34,799 nt of DNA from NCBI GenBank assembly GCA_016178585.1, contig JACOTA010000042.1:1-34799 (forward strand), written 5' to 3'. The translations under genes were made by a program, and so were the position numbers. Source of the stretch: Nitrospirota bacterium. GTDB lineage: Bacteria > Nitrospirota > Nitrospiria > JACQBW01. The notes under the pieces were generated by a model. It saw only the letters and a program-made list of their open reading frames with translations, was not told where the DNA came from and searched no databases. This document shows positions 1-9,105 of this stretch, one piece after another; position 1 is the stretch's first letter, and each line of letters opens with the position of its first letter.

Positions 1-2
1 TG

Positions 3-128
3 GGACAGAGGCTCAAACAGTCGGGAATGAGATGGACCGTCAAAGGCGCCAATGCGATTATCGCCCTGCGCTGCTGCCAAATCAGCGGCCGGTGGGAGGA
101 GTTTTGGGGAAATCGGGCAACCGGGTGA
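3..128 (+). mobile_element. ISKra4-type transposase, C-terminal fragment
   Basis: An open frame enters from the left edge and stops at 126-128, leaving 41 residues. The motif GMRWTVKGANAIIALRCC followed by SGRWEEFW is typical of the extreme C-terminus of ISKra4-family transposases. The rest of the gene is outside the window, so intactness cannot be judged. The right end of the IS is probably near 158, where the sequence TCACACCC gives GGGTGTGA on the other strand, a start typical of this IS group; that boundary is inference. Confidence 0.7.
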
Positions 129-174
129 GAAGTTTACCCACAAATTTGTCTCACACCCGGTCGTTTTTAATTAC

Positions 175-204
175 TTGACAGAAAATCAAGGTTATTCCTA
201 TAAT
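175..204 (+). promoter_or_regulatory. Sigma70-type promoter of the tetrapyrrole operon
   Basis: A perfect -35 box TTGACA (175-180) and a perfect -10 box TATAAT (199-204) are separated by 18 bp. Transcription would start near 211, leaving a leader of about 20 nt before the first gene at 232. No clear Shine-Dalgarno sequence lies in that leader. The promoter lies just outside the presumed IS end, so it is probably resident rather than IS-borne. Confidence 0.8.
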
Positions 205-231
205 TTATGAAATGAGCTTAATAAACATTTC

Positions 232-1047
232 ATGAATATTCTCTTTTTTAAATTAACGGTCCTGGTCTATTTCGCCGGAACCGTTGTTTATCTTTTTTAT
301 TTTTCAAGCAAAAAGGACTTTTTATCCAAGTATGCGCTTGGGATAACCGGGGCTGGATTTTTACTTCATACGATCGCGATTACGATTCGAACGATTGAAT
401 CCGGCCATTTTCCTCTTTCCAATCTTCCGGAAGCCCTTTCATTTTTTTCCTGGGGAATGATTTTGACCTATTTGGTGCTGGAATACCGGTACCGGATTCA
501 TATTCTCGGATCATTTATCCTGCCCCTGGCTTTTTTATCTTTAATTTCAGCCGCGGCATTCCCTAATGAAATCAAAACGTTGCAACCTGACCTGAACAGC
601 ACCTGGTTTGGAATTCATACGACCTTTTCGGTGCTAGGCGGCGTTGCTTTTACGATTGCTTTTGTCGCCGGGTTGATGTATTTGATCCAGGAGAAGCTTC
701 TCAAATCAAAACGATTTAACATTCTTTACTATAAATTGCCCTCGCTAGATCTGTTGGATCATTTAAACCAACAGGCGATCTCCGTCGGGTTCCCCATGTT
801 GACGGTTGGCATATTGGCCGGAGCCTTATGGGCAGGGGATGTCTGGGGGGCCTACTGGGTCTGGGATCCTCAGCGGATATTTACTTTGGTCACATGGCTG
901 TTTTATTTAGGCATGATTCATGGTAGATTAACCATCGGGTGGCGCGGCAGAAAAGCCGCTTACCTGGCGATTATCGGTTTTATGGGTGTGGTTTTTACTT
1001 TTTTTGTGGTCAATCTTCTGGTCAAAGGCCCTCACCGGTTTATTTAA
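232..1047 (+). CDS. CcsA/HemX-like cytochrome c assembly membrane protein
   Basis: Polytopic membrane protein of 271 aa with about eight hydrophobic segments. Family knowledge: CcsA/ResC proteins handle heme for cytochrome c maturation, while the related HemX sits beside hemA and affects glutamyl-tRNA reductase levels. The region around residues 202-212 (GDVWGAYWVWDPQ) is a form of the tryptophan-rich WWD heme-handling motif, followed by a conserved W-x-T/L-W segment. It is the first gene after a strong promoter and lies 29 bp before hemA, which favours a HemX-like or combined role. The start ATG has no obvious Shine-Dalgarno sequence. The family is clear; choosing between CcsA and HemX is not possible from sequence alone. 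Confidence 0.85.
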   Translation: MNILFFKLTVLVYFAGTVVYLFYFSSKKDFLSKYALGITGAGFLLHTIAITIRTIESGHFPLSNLPEALSFFSWGMILTYLVLEYRYRIHILGSFILPLAFLSLISAAAFPNEIKTLQPDLNSTWFGIHTTFSVLGGVAFTIAFVAGLMYLIQEKLLKSKRFNILYYKLPSLDLLDHLNQQAISVGFPMLTVGILAGALWAGDVWGAYWVWDPQRIFTLVTWLFYLGMIHGRLTIGWRGRKAAYLAIIGFMGVVFTFFVVNLLVKGPHRFI

Positions 1048-1076
1048 GCTAAATCATTATGTAAGACGGGAAAAAG

Positions 1077-2444
1077 ATGAACATTGTTCTTATTGGATTA
1101 AATCACAAAACCGCTCCGGTTGAGGTCAGAGAGAAATTTTCTTTTCCGGAGGCTCTTTTGGGAAACTACCTGACGCAGATGCTGGCTTCTCCTTTGGTGA
1201 CGGAGGGATTGATTTTATCGACCTGCAACAGGGTAGAGATTTGTGCAACGACCGATAATATTCCTGAATGCTTTGACTATCTGAGCCAGTTTTTATACGA
1301 AAACCAAAAACAGGGTCCATCCATTCCCTTTAAACAGTTTGTCCAGTATCTCTACTACTACTCTTCAGTGGATGCGGTCAGTCACCTCTTCAGGGTGTCG
1401 TCCAGTCTTGATTCAATGGTCGTGGGAGAGCCTCAGATTTCAGGTCAGTTAAAAGAAGCGTTTGACTACGCCATGATTAATAAGTCGACCGGGGTCATTT
1501 TAAACAAATTATTTAAGAAAGCGATTTCGGTTGCGAAACGGATCCGATCCCAAACGAAGATTTCTGAAAATGCCGTTTCAGTCAGTTATGCCGCCGTCGG
1601 GCTGGCAAAAAAAATATTTGGAGATTTAACTGGAAAAACCGTTCTGCTGGTGGGAGCGGGTGAAATGAGCGAGCTGGCAGCCCGGCATCTGATTAACAAT
1701 GGCGTCAAGAATGTCATGGTGACCAATCGGAATTTTCAGCGGGCGGTTGAACTGGCAAGAGAGTTTAATGGCACTTCAATTAAATTTGACGATTTGGAGG
1801 CCGAGTTTCCAGAGGCCGATATCGTGATCTGTTCGACGGGAGCCCCTTATTACCTGATTCATTGCGAAATGGTGGAATCCGCTATTGCCAGCAGAAAGAA
1901 CAGGCCGATTTTCTTAGTCGATATTTCAGTCCCCCGGAATATCGATCCCAAAATTAACGCTTTGGAAAATGTGTTTTTGTACAATATTGATGATCTGCAG
2001 TCGGTCATTGAAGCGAACCTGAAAGAAAGGCAAAAAGAGGCTGAAAAAGCCGAATTGATTGTTTCGGAAGAAGTCGAAACGATGGACCGCTGGCTTAAAT
2101 CTTTAAATGTGGTTCCAACGATCATTGCCATCCGGGAAAAGGTCGAAGCGATTCGTAAATTAGAAGTAGAAAAAACGATTGCCAAATGGAGGACCGAGAT
2201 TTCGGAGGAGCAAAAAGAAGCCATCGAAAACCTTTCGGTAAACATTATCAATAAGATCCTCCACTTCCCCCTGTCGGCTTTAAAAGCAGAAGCTCACCAG
2301 TCTCATGGACCCCAGGTCATTCAAACGACGCGCAAAATATTTAATCTTGAAGAAGAAAAAAAGGCCAGCTCCGACCCGGGTGCTGACCGGGAACCTTCGG
2401 ACGGCTCGCTCTCCGGTTTAAGAGATTCCACCAAAAACCAATAA
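1077..2444 (+). CDS. hemA: Glutamyl-tRNA reductase
   Basis: First committed enzyme of C5-pathway tetrapyrrole synthesis: reduces glutamyl-tRNA with NADPH to glutamate-1-semialdehyde in the cytoplasm. It has 455 aa, slightly long for the family. N-terminal catalytic domain: GLNHKTAPVEVRE (residues 7-19) and LSTCNRVEI around residue 50, whose Cys is the nucleophile. DSMVVGEPQI (about 111-120) is the conserved tRNA/substrate region. The NADP-binding Rossmann motif VGAGEMSELAARHL begins near residue 192. A helical dimerisation domain follows, and the last 30 residues are a charged, low-complexity tail. Part of ccsA-hemA-hemC-cobA/hemD-hemB. hemL is not in the window. Confidence 0.97.
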   Translation: MNIVLIGLNHKTAPVEVREKFSFPEALLGNYLTQMLASPLVTEGLILSTCNRVEICATTDNIPECFDYLSQFLYENQKQGPSIPFKQFVQYLYYYSSVDAVSHLFRVSSSLDSMVVGEPQISGQLKEAFDYAMINKSTGVILNKLFKKAISVAKRIRSQTKISENAVSVSYAAVGLAKKIFGDLTGKTVLLVGAGEMSELAARHLINNGVKNVMVTNRNFQRAVELAREFNGTSIKFDDLEAEFPEADIVICSTGAPYYLIHCEMVESAIASRKNRPIFLVDISVPRNIDPKINALENVFLYNIDDLQSVIEANLKERQKEAEKAELIVSEEVETMDRWLKSLNVVPTIIAIREKVEAIRKLEVEKTIAKWRTEISEEQKEAIENLSVNIINKILHFPLSALKAEAHQSHGPQVIQTTRKIFNLEEEKKASSDPGADREPSDGSLSGLRDSTKNQ

Positions 2445-2532
2445 CTAACCCTTTACCCGTTCACACTTTTTGATGATAATCCCTTGTATTATCTTTTAAG
2501 GAAATAAGTAAAAGAAGGAATAAAGAAATTTG

Positions 2533-3462
2533 ATGGATTCTATTTGGATTGGCACCCGCGGCAGTAAACTTGCTCTTTGGCAGGCCGATTGGATTAAATC
2601 GAACATTAAAAAACAACATCCCGGTCTGAAGGTTTATCTTAAAATCATTCATACTTCAGGAGATAAAATTCTGGATGTGCCTCTGGCGCAGGTGGGTGGA
2701 AAGGGGCTCTTTGTCAAAGAGATCGAAGAGGAGCTCCTGGAGGGCGAAATTGATTTGGCAGTCCACAGCATGAAAGATGTTCCTTCGGATCTCCCGGCCG
2801 GACTGCATCTCGGTTTTTACACCAATCAGGATGATCCCAGGGATGTTTTAATCAGCCGCGGCAAAAAAAAGTTTGTCGACCTTCCCAGAGAAGCCCGCGT
2901 TGGGACGTCGAGTTTAAGACGTCAATCCCAGTTGTTAACCGCCCGGCCGGATATTAAGGTTTTCCCGATTCGCGGAAACGTGGAAACCCGTTTAAGAAAA
3001 CTGGAGAACGAACAATTTGACGCGGTCGTGATGGCGGCGGCGGGATTGAAAAGATTAGGGCTTGAAGAAAAGATTACGGAATATCTTGACCCTGCTATTT
3101 GCCTTCCTGCCGTAGGTCAAGGGGTTTTGGGAATTGAATTAAGGGAAAAAGACTCCGAACTTCATGACCTCCTTTTGTTTTTAGAGGAGCCTGAAACCCG
3201 GACTCGCCTGGTGGCTGAACGGAGCTTTTTAAGAAAACTGGAAGGCGGATGCCAGGTCCCGATCGGCGCTTTCGCCCTGGTCCAGAATGGCAGAATCCGA
3301 CTGGAAGGGATGGTCTCCAGTTTAAACGGGGAATCGATGATTCGCGAGTCCATAGAAGGCGAAACCGAAGAGGCGGGTCAATTGGGGATCGCCCTGGCAG
3401 AAAAAATTCTCGCTTTAGGCGGAAAAGCGATTCTACAGGATATTTATCACGAAAAAACATGA
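2533..3462 (+). CDS. hemC: Porphobilinogen deaminase (hydroxymethylbilane synthase)
   Basis: Polymerises four porphobilinogens into hydroxymethylbilane. It begins IWIGTRGSKLALWQA, the family signature, and has HSMKDVP near residue 80, the ARVGTSSLRRQSQL segment with substrate-binding arginines, and the dipyrromethane attachment Cys in GGCQVPIGA around residue 240. About 309 aa, normal length. I chose ATG 2533; an in-frame TTG directly before it (2530) lies closer to the AGAAGG Shine-Dalgarno at 2513-2518 and may be used. It overlaps the next gene by ATGA, so the two are translationally coupled. Confidence 0.96.
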   Translation: MDSIWIGTRGSKLALWQADWIKSNIKKQHPGLKVYLKIIHTSGDKILDVPLAQVGGKGLFVKEIEEELLEGEIDLAVHSMKDVPSDLPAGLHLGFYTNQDDPRDVLISRGKKKFVDLPREARVGTSSLRRQSQLLTARPDIKVFPIRGNVETRLRKLENEQFDAVVMAAAGLKRLGLEEKITEYLDPAICLPAVGQGVLGIELREKDSELHDLLLFLEEPETRTRLVAERSFLRKLEGGCQVPIGAFALVQNGRIRLEGMVSSLNGESMIRESIEGETEEAGQLGIALAEKILALGGKAILQDIYHEKT

Positions 3463-4982
3463 AACAAGGAAAAGTTTATCTGGTCGGAGCGGGCCCGGGT
3501 GATCCCAAGTTGTTAACTTTGAAAGGGAAAGAATGTCTGGAGGAGGCGGATGTTATTTTATACGACTATCTTATTAACCCGGATATCCTTGATTTTTCAA
3601 AACCTTCGGCTGAAAAAATTTTTGTCGGTAAAAAAGGGAGTTCCTCCTGCCGGCAGGGAGAAATTAATTCCCTGATTATTCAAAAAGCGATGAGCGGGAA
3701 GGTCGTCGTGAGACTAAAAGGGGGGGATCCCTTCATCTTTGGCCGGGGGGGAGAGGAAGCGGCAGCCCTGGTCGAGGAGGGTCTCCCCTTTGAAGTGGTT
3801 CCCGGGATTACGTCAGCTATAGCGGTTCCGGCTTATGCGGGAATTCCCCTGACTCATCGGGACTTGAGTTCAAGCGTCGCCTTTATTACGGGACATGAAG
3901 ACCCCGCAAAAATAGAGTCGAGTGTCGATTGGTCTAAAATTTCCACGGGAATTGACACCCTTGTTTTCCTTATGGGGTTGGGGAACTTAAGCACCATTAC
4001 GAAACAGCTCGTTCGCCATGGAAGAAGTCCCGAAACGCCGATTGCTCTGGTGCATTGGGGCACCCGGTTTGATCAGAAAACCGTTGTCGGGACATTGAAA
4101 AATATCGAAAAGAAACGGGATGAGGCCGAATTGGAACCTCCTGTTCTGGTCATTGTCGGGGAGGTGATCCATCTAAGGGAGAAACTGAACTGGTTTGAAA
4201 AAAGACCTCTTTTTGGCAAAAAAATCTTAATTACCCGTTCGAAAGAACAATCCAAAGATTTTTCCGACCTCCTGTTTTACTACGGCGCCGAGCCGGTGAT
4301 CTTTCCGACTATTTTACTCGTTCCCCCGGACCGGTGGGAAGAGATGGACCAGGCGATTCGTTCGATCGGATCGTATGACTGGATGATTTTTTCAAGTGTA
4401 AACGGGGTTCATTTTTTTATGAACCGGCTTAAAACCCTGGGAAAAGATATTCGGGCGCTTCATCAAATCAAGATTTGCGCGGTCGGTTCTTCTACGGCCG
4501 AAGAGTTTTTAAAATACGGCATTAAAGTCGATCTGGTTCCCGGTTCTTTCCAGGGAGAAAGCGTGGTCGAAGAATTTAAACAAATGGCGGTTAAAGGCCA
4601 AAGGTTTTTAATTCCCCGCGCAAAAGCGGCCCGGGAAATTCTCCCTGAAGCATTAAAAAAAATGGGAGCGCGGGTGGATGTCGTGACGGCTTACCAGAAC
4701 GTAAAACCTGTTGAAAATACTGAAAAAATAAGAAAACTGTTGTCAGGGCATAAAATTTCTGTCGTGACCTTTACCAGCTCCTCCACTGTTAAAAACTTTA
4801 TGGAGCTTTTCGACTCGACTGATTTGAAATCCTATTTCACAAATGCAATAATAGCCAGTATCGGCCCGATTACTTCAAAGACGTTGCAGGAATATGGTTA
4901 TCAGGCAGACATTCAGCCGGACGAACATACCATTTTGGGCTTGACCGAAGCGATCGTGCATTATTTTAAAAAAAGAGGTTAG
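3459..4982 (+). CDS. cobA-hemD: Fused uroporphyrinogen-III methyltransferase / uroporphyrinogen-III synthase
   Basis: Bifunctional 507-aa protein. Residues 1 to about 245 are a SUMT (CobA-type) domain that adds two methyl groups from SAM to uroporphyrinogen III, giving precorrin-2 for siroheme or cobalamin: [18 protein letters not shown] at the start, [18 protein letters not shown] near residue 85, and a PGITSA motif. Residues from about 255 are a HemD domain that cyclises hydroxymethylbilane ([10 protein letters not shown], then [12 protein letters not shown] near residue 430). The true start is ATG 3459, overlapping the hemC stop; a longer upstream extension of the frame runs inside hemC and is not real. 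The fusion places the heme/siroheme branch point in one polypeptide, which fits the siroheme enzyme encoded later in the window. Confidence 0.95.
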   Translation: MKQGKVYLVGAGPGDPKLLTLKGKECLEEADVILYDYLINPDILDFSKPSAEKIFVGKKGSSSCRQGEINSLIIQKAMSGKVVVRLKGGDPFIFGRGGEEAAALVEEGLPFEVVPGITSAIAVPAYAGIPLTHRDLSSSVAFITGHEDPAKIESSVDWSKISTGIDTLVFLMGLGNLSTITKQLVRHGRSPETPIALVHWGTRFDQKTVVGTLKNIEKKRDEAELEPPVLVIVGEVIHLREKLNWFEKRPLFGKKILITRSKEQSKDFSDLLFYYGAEPVIFPTILLVPPDRWEEMDQAIRSIGSYDWMIFSSVNGVHFFMNRLKTLGKDIRALHQIKICAVGSSTAEEFLKYGIKVDLVPGSFQGESVVEEFKQMAVKGQRFLIPRAKAAREILPEALKKMGARVDVVTAYQNVKPVENTEKIRKLLSGHKISVVTFTSSSTVKNFMELFDSTDLKSYFTNAIIASIGPITSKTLQEYGYQADIQPDEHTILGLTEAIVHYFKKRG

Positions 4983-4987
4983 AAATT

Positions 4988-5962
4988 ATGTCCTTCCCGA
5001 ACCATCGTCCCAGGCGTTTAAGAAATAGCGAAGCGTTGAGAAAATTAGTGCGGGAAACCCACCTGGAGCCCGATCACCTGATCTTTCCCATGTTTGTAAC
5101 CTTTGGAAAAAATGTCCGGACCGAAATTTTATCTATGCCCGGGAATTACCGGTTTTCAGTGGACCGGATTCTTTCGGAAATAGAGGAAGTGCAAACTTTG
5201 GGAATCTCCTCGATTATTTTATTTGGCATTCCGGAAAAAAAAGATGAACTCGGGAGCGAGGCCTATAATCCCCGTGGAATTGTTCAAACCGCGATAAAAA
5301 AGATAAAAGATAAATTCCCTCACCTGATCGTTATGACCGATGTGTGTATCGATGAATACACGTCGCACGGACACTGCGGAATCGTGAAAGATGGTCAGAT
5401 CGAAAATGATGAAACCTTAAACCTCCTTGCCAAAATGGCCTTGACCCATGCGGAATCCGGAGCCGATCTGGTTGCGCCATCCGATATGATGGATGGGAGA
5501 GTCGGGGCCATCAGGAAATTTTTGGACCAGGCCGGAAAAACGCAAATACCGATCATGGCCTATTCGGCAAAATATGCCTCCTGTTTTTACGGGCCTTTCC
5601 GTGAAGCGGCGCAATCTTCTCCGCAATTCGGCGACCGGAAAACCTATCAGATGGATCCTCCAAACAGCCGGGAGGCTCTCCGTGAAGTTGCGCTCGATAT
5701 TGAAGAAGGGGCTGATATCATCATGGTGAAACCCGCCATGCCCTATCTCGACATCGTCTCCAAAATCAGGTCAGGTTTCGACGTTCCTGTTGCCGCCTAT
5801 CAGGTCAGCGGAGAATATTCGATGATTAAAGCCGCGGCAAAGCTCGGGTGGCTGGATGAAAAATCGGCAATCATGGAGACTCTCATTTCGATTAAAAGAG
5901 CCGGAGCCGATATGATTCTCACCTATTTCGCGAAAGAGGCCGCCCGGATTCTCAATCGATGA
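4988..5962 (+). CDS. hemB: Porphobilinogen synthase (delta-aminolevulinic acid dehydratase)
   Basis: Condenses two 5-aminolevulinates to porphobilinogen. 324 aa, full length. The two Schiff-base lysines are visible in [15 protein letters not shown] (about residue 200) and [10 protein letters not shown] (about residue 252). The metal segment reads [14 protein letters not shown] (about 119-132): the first and third zinc-type cysteines are present but the middle Cys is Asp, a hybrid between the Zn-type and Mg-type signatures. It starts 5 bp after cobA-hemD, and its stop overlaps the start of ribF (ATGA). Confidence 0.96.
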   Translation: MSFPNHRPRRLRNSEALRKLVRETHLEPDHLIFPMFVTFGKNVRTEILSMPGNYRFSVDRILSEIEEVQTLGISSIILFGIPEKKDELGSEAYNPRGIVQTAIKKIKDKFPHLIVMTDVCIDEYTSHGHCGIVKDGQIENDETLNLLAKMALTHAESGADLVAPSDMMDGRVGAIRKFLDQAGKTQIPIMAYSAKYASCFYGPFREAAQSSPQFGDRKTYQMDPPNSREALREVALDIEEGADIIMVKPAMPYLDIVSKIRSGFDVPVAAYQVSGEYSMIKAAAKLGWLDEKSAIMETLISIKRAGADMILTYFAKEAARILNR

Positions 5963-6894
5963 GCGCAAAATTTCTGAAAAAAATTGATGAGGCCCGGAAT
6001 CTCCCCTATCCGGTTCTTGCGCTTGGAAATTTTGACGGCGTGCATATCGGGCATCAGGCCATTTTAAAAAAAGTGGTTGAACGGGCTGCGGCGGTGAAGG
6101 GGACGTCGATTGCCTTTACCTTTGAGCCCCATCCGATTAAAGTGCTTTTTCCCGATCGTCCCCTGGAATTGCTAAGCTCTCAGGAAGAGAAGTTGGGCTT
6201 GATTGAAAACCGCGGGATTGAGAGGATATACGTCATTGATTTTACAAAAGAATTCTCCAATCAGTCACCCCGGGAATTTGTGAAGACCTTTCTGGTCGAC
6301 GGTTTAAAAATCAGGGAGGTTTTTGTCGGTTCGAATTACGGGTTTGGAAAAGGACGCTCCGGGAACGTCGACTCTCTTCGTCAGTATGGCGAAGAATTCG
6401 GATTTACCGTTAACGTGGTGACGCCCGTCAGGCTCAACGGCCAGATTGTCAGTTCATCCCTGATTCGAAAATTACTTTTAGAAGGGAGCGTTGACGAGGT
6501 GGTCCCTTTTTTAGGGCGTCCCTACCTTCTGGAAGGGGAAGTCGTTGAAGGAGAAATGAGAGGAAGAACGCTCGGGTATCCAACGGCTAACCTCCTTCCC
6601 GGCGACAAGCTGATTCCGAAAGACGGGGTTTACGCTGTAACTGTCCAGGTGGGCCAAAACATTCTTCCCGGGATTGTTTATATTGGGACACAGCCTACCT
6701 TTCAAAAAAGTAAAAGACAAATCGAAGTTCATTTGTTTGATTATTCAAATAAATTGTATGGTGAACAGCTTAAAGTTTATTTTTACGGCAAAGTCAGGGG
6801 CGAAATAAAATTTCCGGACAAGGATTCCCTGGTTCGCCAGATTGAAAAAGACATTATGACCGCAAAGAACATTCTCAAATCAATCATGTGTTAA
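5959..6894 (+). CDS. ribF: Bifunctional riboflavin kinase / FAD synthetase
   Basis: Makes FMN and then FAD from riboflavin. 311 aa, normal length. The N-terminal adenylyltransferase domain shows [16 protein letters not shown] (residues about 20-35, nucleotide-binding HxGH) and the SSSLIRKLL motif near residue 160. The C-terminal riboflavin kinase domain has [12 protein letters not shown] (about 195-206) with the PTAN motif. It overlaps hemB by 4 bp and tilS by 7 bp, so it is translated as part of the same transcript. Its product FAD is the cofactor of AprA encoded further on. Confidence 0.95.
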   Translation: MSAKFLKKIDEARNLPYPVLALGNFDGVHIGHQAILKKVVERAAAVKGTSIAFTFEPHPIKVLFPDRPLELLSSQEEKLGLIENRGIERIYVIDFTKEFSNQSPREFVKTFLVDGLKIREVFVGSNYGFGKGRSGNVDSLRQYGEEFGFTVNVVTPVRLNGQIVSSSLIRKLLLEGSVDEVVPFLGRPYLLEGEVVEGEMRGRTLGYPTANLLPGDKLIPKDGVYAVTVQVGQNILPGIVYIGTQPTFQKSKRQIEVHLFDYSNKLYGEQLKVYFYGKVRGEIKFPDKDSLVRQIEKDIMTAKNILKSIMC

Positions 6895-8276
6895 AAAGGG
6901 TTCGGGAAAATCTAAAAAACCTGGGAGTTAACCCGGGCGACCTTCTGGTTGTTGCCGTATCGGGAGGGCCAGACTCCGTCTGCCTGCTTCACCTCCTTTC
7001 TGAAATTGGAAAGAGCTACCCTTTTAAACTTCACGCAGGCCATCTCAACCATTCTTTAAGAGGGATCGAAGCGGATGAAGATGCGGAATTTGTCAGGAAA
7101 TTTTGTGACGTTCTGAATATTCCTTCCACGATTGTGAAGAAAGATATCGCTTCACTGGCAAAATCAATGCGAAAATCCACCCAGGAAACCGCTCGAATGG
7201 CTCGATATCAGGCGCTCCGGGAAATTTCACGGCAAAACGAAGGCCGCTGGATCGTCACGGCGCATCATGCGGGTGACCAGGCCGAAACTTTTCTGATGAG
7301 ATTGATCAGGGGTTCTGGACCCCGGGGCTTATCCGCAATACCAAGAATCCGGGATTCTGTGATTCGTCCTTTTCTTAATTTTACAAAAGACGAAATTCTG
7401 GCTTATCTTCGACAGCATCAACTCGCTTTTCGTGAAGACTCTTCAAATAAGCTTCCCCACTATTTTAGAAATCAAATTCGCCAGGAACTTCTCCCTTTTC
7501 TAGAAAAATATAATCCCAATATCCTTCACGTCCTGGAGCGCGAATCAGACATTTTGATGGAGGAAGACCGTGCCCTTGAAGCCGTGGTGAATCAGGTTCT
7601 GCCCCAGATCGTCTCTTTCCCTGAAAAAGGAAACGCTGTTGTAGCGATTCAACCTTTTTTAAACCAGATTCCGGCTATTCAACGAAGAATTTTGAGGCAG
7701 GTTCTCGTTCAAATGAGAGGCGGTTTACTGAATATCCATTATCATCATGTTCAAAACCTCTGCCATTTAGCTAAAAAAATGGGAAATGGAAAGTCAATTT
7801 GTCTTCCGGGCGGGATCAAAGCCTATAAAAGTTATGATCGGCTGGTCTTTTTGGGTCAAGATTCGATCCAATCCGGCGGTCCGGTTGGTTTGTCAATTCC
7901 AATTCCGGGTCATGCTGTTTCCTCAGCATTAAAGATTAAAGTGAAGACTTCCCTTTTCGAAGCGGCGCCGCAAAACAAGCCGGAAAAAAATAAAGAATTT
8001 TTTGATTATTCAAAAATCACACTTCCCATCACTTTGAGGAACCGCCTCCCTGGCGACTTCATCTGCCCTGTTAGACTCCGGGGGAAACGAAAAAAACTGC
8101 AGGATATCTTTGTCGACCTGAAAATTCCAAGGGTGTTAAGAGACACCATTCCCCTGATTGTAACTCCGGGAAGGGTTTTGTGGATTGTCGGAATGGAACG
8201 GGACTTTCCCTCTCAAGTCTCGTCAAAAACGAACAGGGTTTTGCAAATTGAAGTCGAATCAACGGATTTGGCTTGA
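6888..8276 (+). CDS. tilS: tRNA(Ile)-lysidine synthase
   Basis: Converts C34 of the CAU-anticodon tRNA-Ile to lysidine using ATP, allowing AUA decoding. 462 aa with an N-terminal N-type ATP pyrophosphatase domain carrying the PP-loop VAVSGGPDSVCLLHLL (residues about 22-37), followed by GHLNHSLRG and TAHHAGDQAETFLMRLIRGSG. The C-terminal substrate-binding domain includes NRLPGDFICP and GKRKKLQDIFVD. The start is GTG 6888, overlapping the ribF stop; no other start fits the conserved N-terminus better. Confidence 0.94.
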   Translation: MLKRVRENLKNLGVNPGDLLVVAVSGGPDSVCLLHLLSEIGKSYPFKLHAGHLNHSLRGIEADEDAEFVRKFCDVLNIPSTIVKKDIASLAKSMRKSTQETARMARYQALREISRQNEGRWIVTAHHAGDQAETFLMRLIRGSGPRGLSAIPRIRDSVIRPFLNFTKDEILAYLRQHQLAFREDSSNKLPHYFRNQIRQELLPFLEKYNPNILHVLERESDILMEEDRALEAVVNQVLPQIVSFPEKGNAVVAIQPFLNQIPAIQRRILRQVLVQMRGGLLNIHYHHVQNLCHLAKKMGNGKSICLPGGIKAYKSYDRLVFLGQDSIQSGGPVGLSIPIPGHAVSSALKIKVKTSLFEAAPQNKPEKNKEFFDYSKITLPITLRNRLPGDFICPVRLRGKRKKLQDIFVDLKIPRVLRDTIPLIVTPGRVLWIVGMERDFPSQVSSKTNRVLQIEVESTDLA

Positions 8277-8333
8277 TTTTTCCTTTCAAGTATGAAAAAA
8301 CCAGTTTCAAAGGCATCATAATGGTATAGATCA

Positions 8334-8342
8334 TGTTATAAT
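8334..8342 (+). promoter_or_regulatory. Extended -10 promoter upstream of hpt
   Basis: The sequence TGTTATAAT contains a perfect -10 hexamer (8337-8342) with the upstream TG of an extended -10 element. No good -35 box is visible at 16-18 bp, as expected for this class. It lies about 50 bp before the hpt start. Confidence 0.55.
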
Positions 8343-8394
8343 TAAATAACGATAGAGCCCAATTTGAACAAAGTCTAAAGAAAAGGATACCCTC

Positions 8395-8931
8395 ATGGCC
8401 GAGAAAATTTTTGGGAAACCTCTGATCACTCAAGAAGCAGTTCAAAAGCGGATTAAAGAATTAGGCCAAAAAATTACCAGAGATTACGCCGGGAAGGATC
8501 TCTACCTGATTGGTGTATTAAAAGGGGCGTTTGCTTTTTATGCGGATATCGCCAGAGCGATCTCACTTCCTCTGAGAGTCGGCTTTATCAGCGTGTCGAG
8601 TTATCAGGGAGCAACCCACACCTCGGGCAAGGTTAAAATCGTTTCTGATCTGAAGGAAGAAATCGTGGGAAAAGACGTTCTTTTAGTGGAGGATATCGTC
8701 GACTCCGGGCTAACCCTCCAGTTTTTAAAGAAAAAATTTAACGCAAAAAAGCCGAATTCGTTGAAAGTCTGCTCTTTGTTGAATAAAGCGGCCGGAAGGC
8801 AGGTCGATGTTGACATTGATTATGTCGGGTTCGAGATTCCGGACAAATATATTGTGGGATACGGCCTGGATTATGACAATAAATACCGCAACCTGCCCTA
8901 TATGGCCGTTCTTGAAAACATAGAAGAGTGA
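8395..8931 (+). CDS. hpt: Hypoxanthine phosphoribosyltransferase
   Basis: Purine salvage enzyme that converts hypoxanthine (and often guanine) plus PRPP to the nucleotide. 178 aa, standard length. The PRPP-binding motif VLLVEDIVDSGLTL lies near residues 98-111; LIGVLKGAFAFYADIAR is the conserved hood/PRPP loop region, and DYVGFEIPDKYIVGYGLDYD is the C-terminal base-binding segment. A clear AAGGA Shine-Dalgarno (8382-8386) precedes the ATG. It has its own promoter and terminator, and the hpt-ftsH order is widespread in bacteria. Confidence 0.95.
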   Translation: MAEKIFGKPLITQEAVQKRIKELGQKITRDYAGKDLYLIGVLKGAFAFYADIARAISLPLRVGFISVSSYQGATHTSGKVKIVSDLKEEIVGKDVLLVEDIVDSGLTLQFLKKKFNAKKPNSLKVCSLLNKAAGRQVDVDIDYVGFEIPDKYIVGYGLDYDNKYRNLPYMAVLENIEE

Positions 8932-8965
8932 GATGATGGGTGAGATTTTTTAGTAAAGAAATAAT

Positions 8966-8986
8966 ATTGCCGTTGGCAATTTTTTT
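8966..8986 (+). terminator. Intrinsic terminator after hpt
   Basis: Inverted repeat ATTGCC / GGCAAT (8966-8971 and 8975-8980) with a 3-nt loop, followed by a run of T to 8986. It lies 35 bp after the hpt stop and separates hpt from ftsH. Confidence 0.7.
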
Positions 8987-9105
8987 ATGATAAACTTAAA
9001 ACATTTATTTGACTGGACTTTTAATCATTTTTTCATCAAACCGTTTGACCGATGGAATGAGAATGATATTTGGCGGGCAGGCTTCCAAATATCTGGGAGA
9101 AGTAA

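Noticed and set aside
3249-3458. Upstream extension of the cobA-hemD reading frame inside hemC
   Set aside because: It lies in a shadow frame of hemC, has no similarity to SUMT, and the conserved N-terminus starts at ATG 3459 overlapping the hemC stop.
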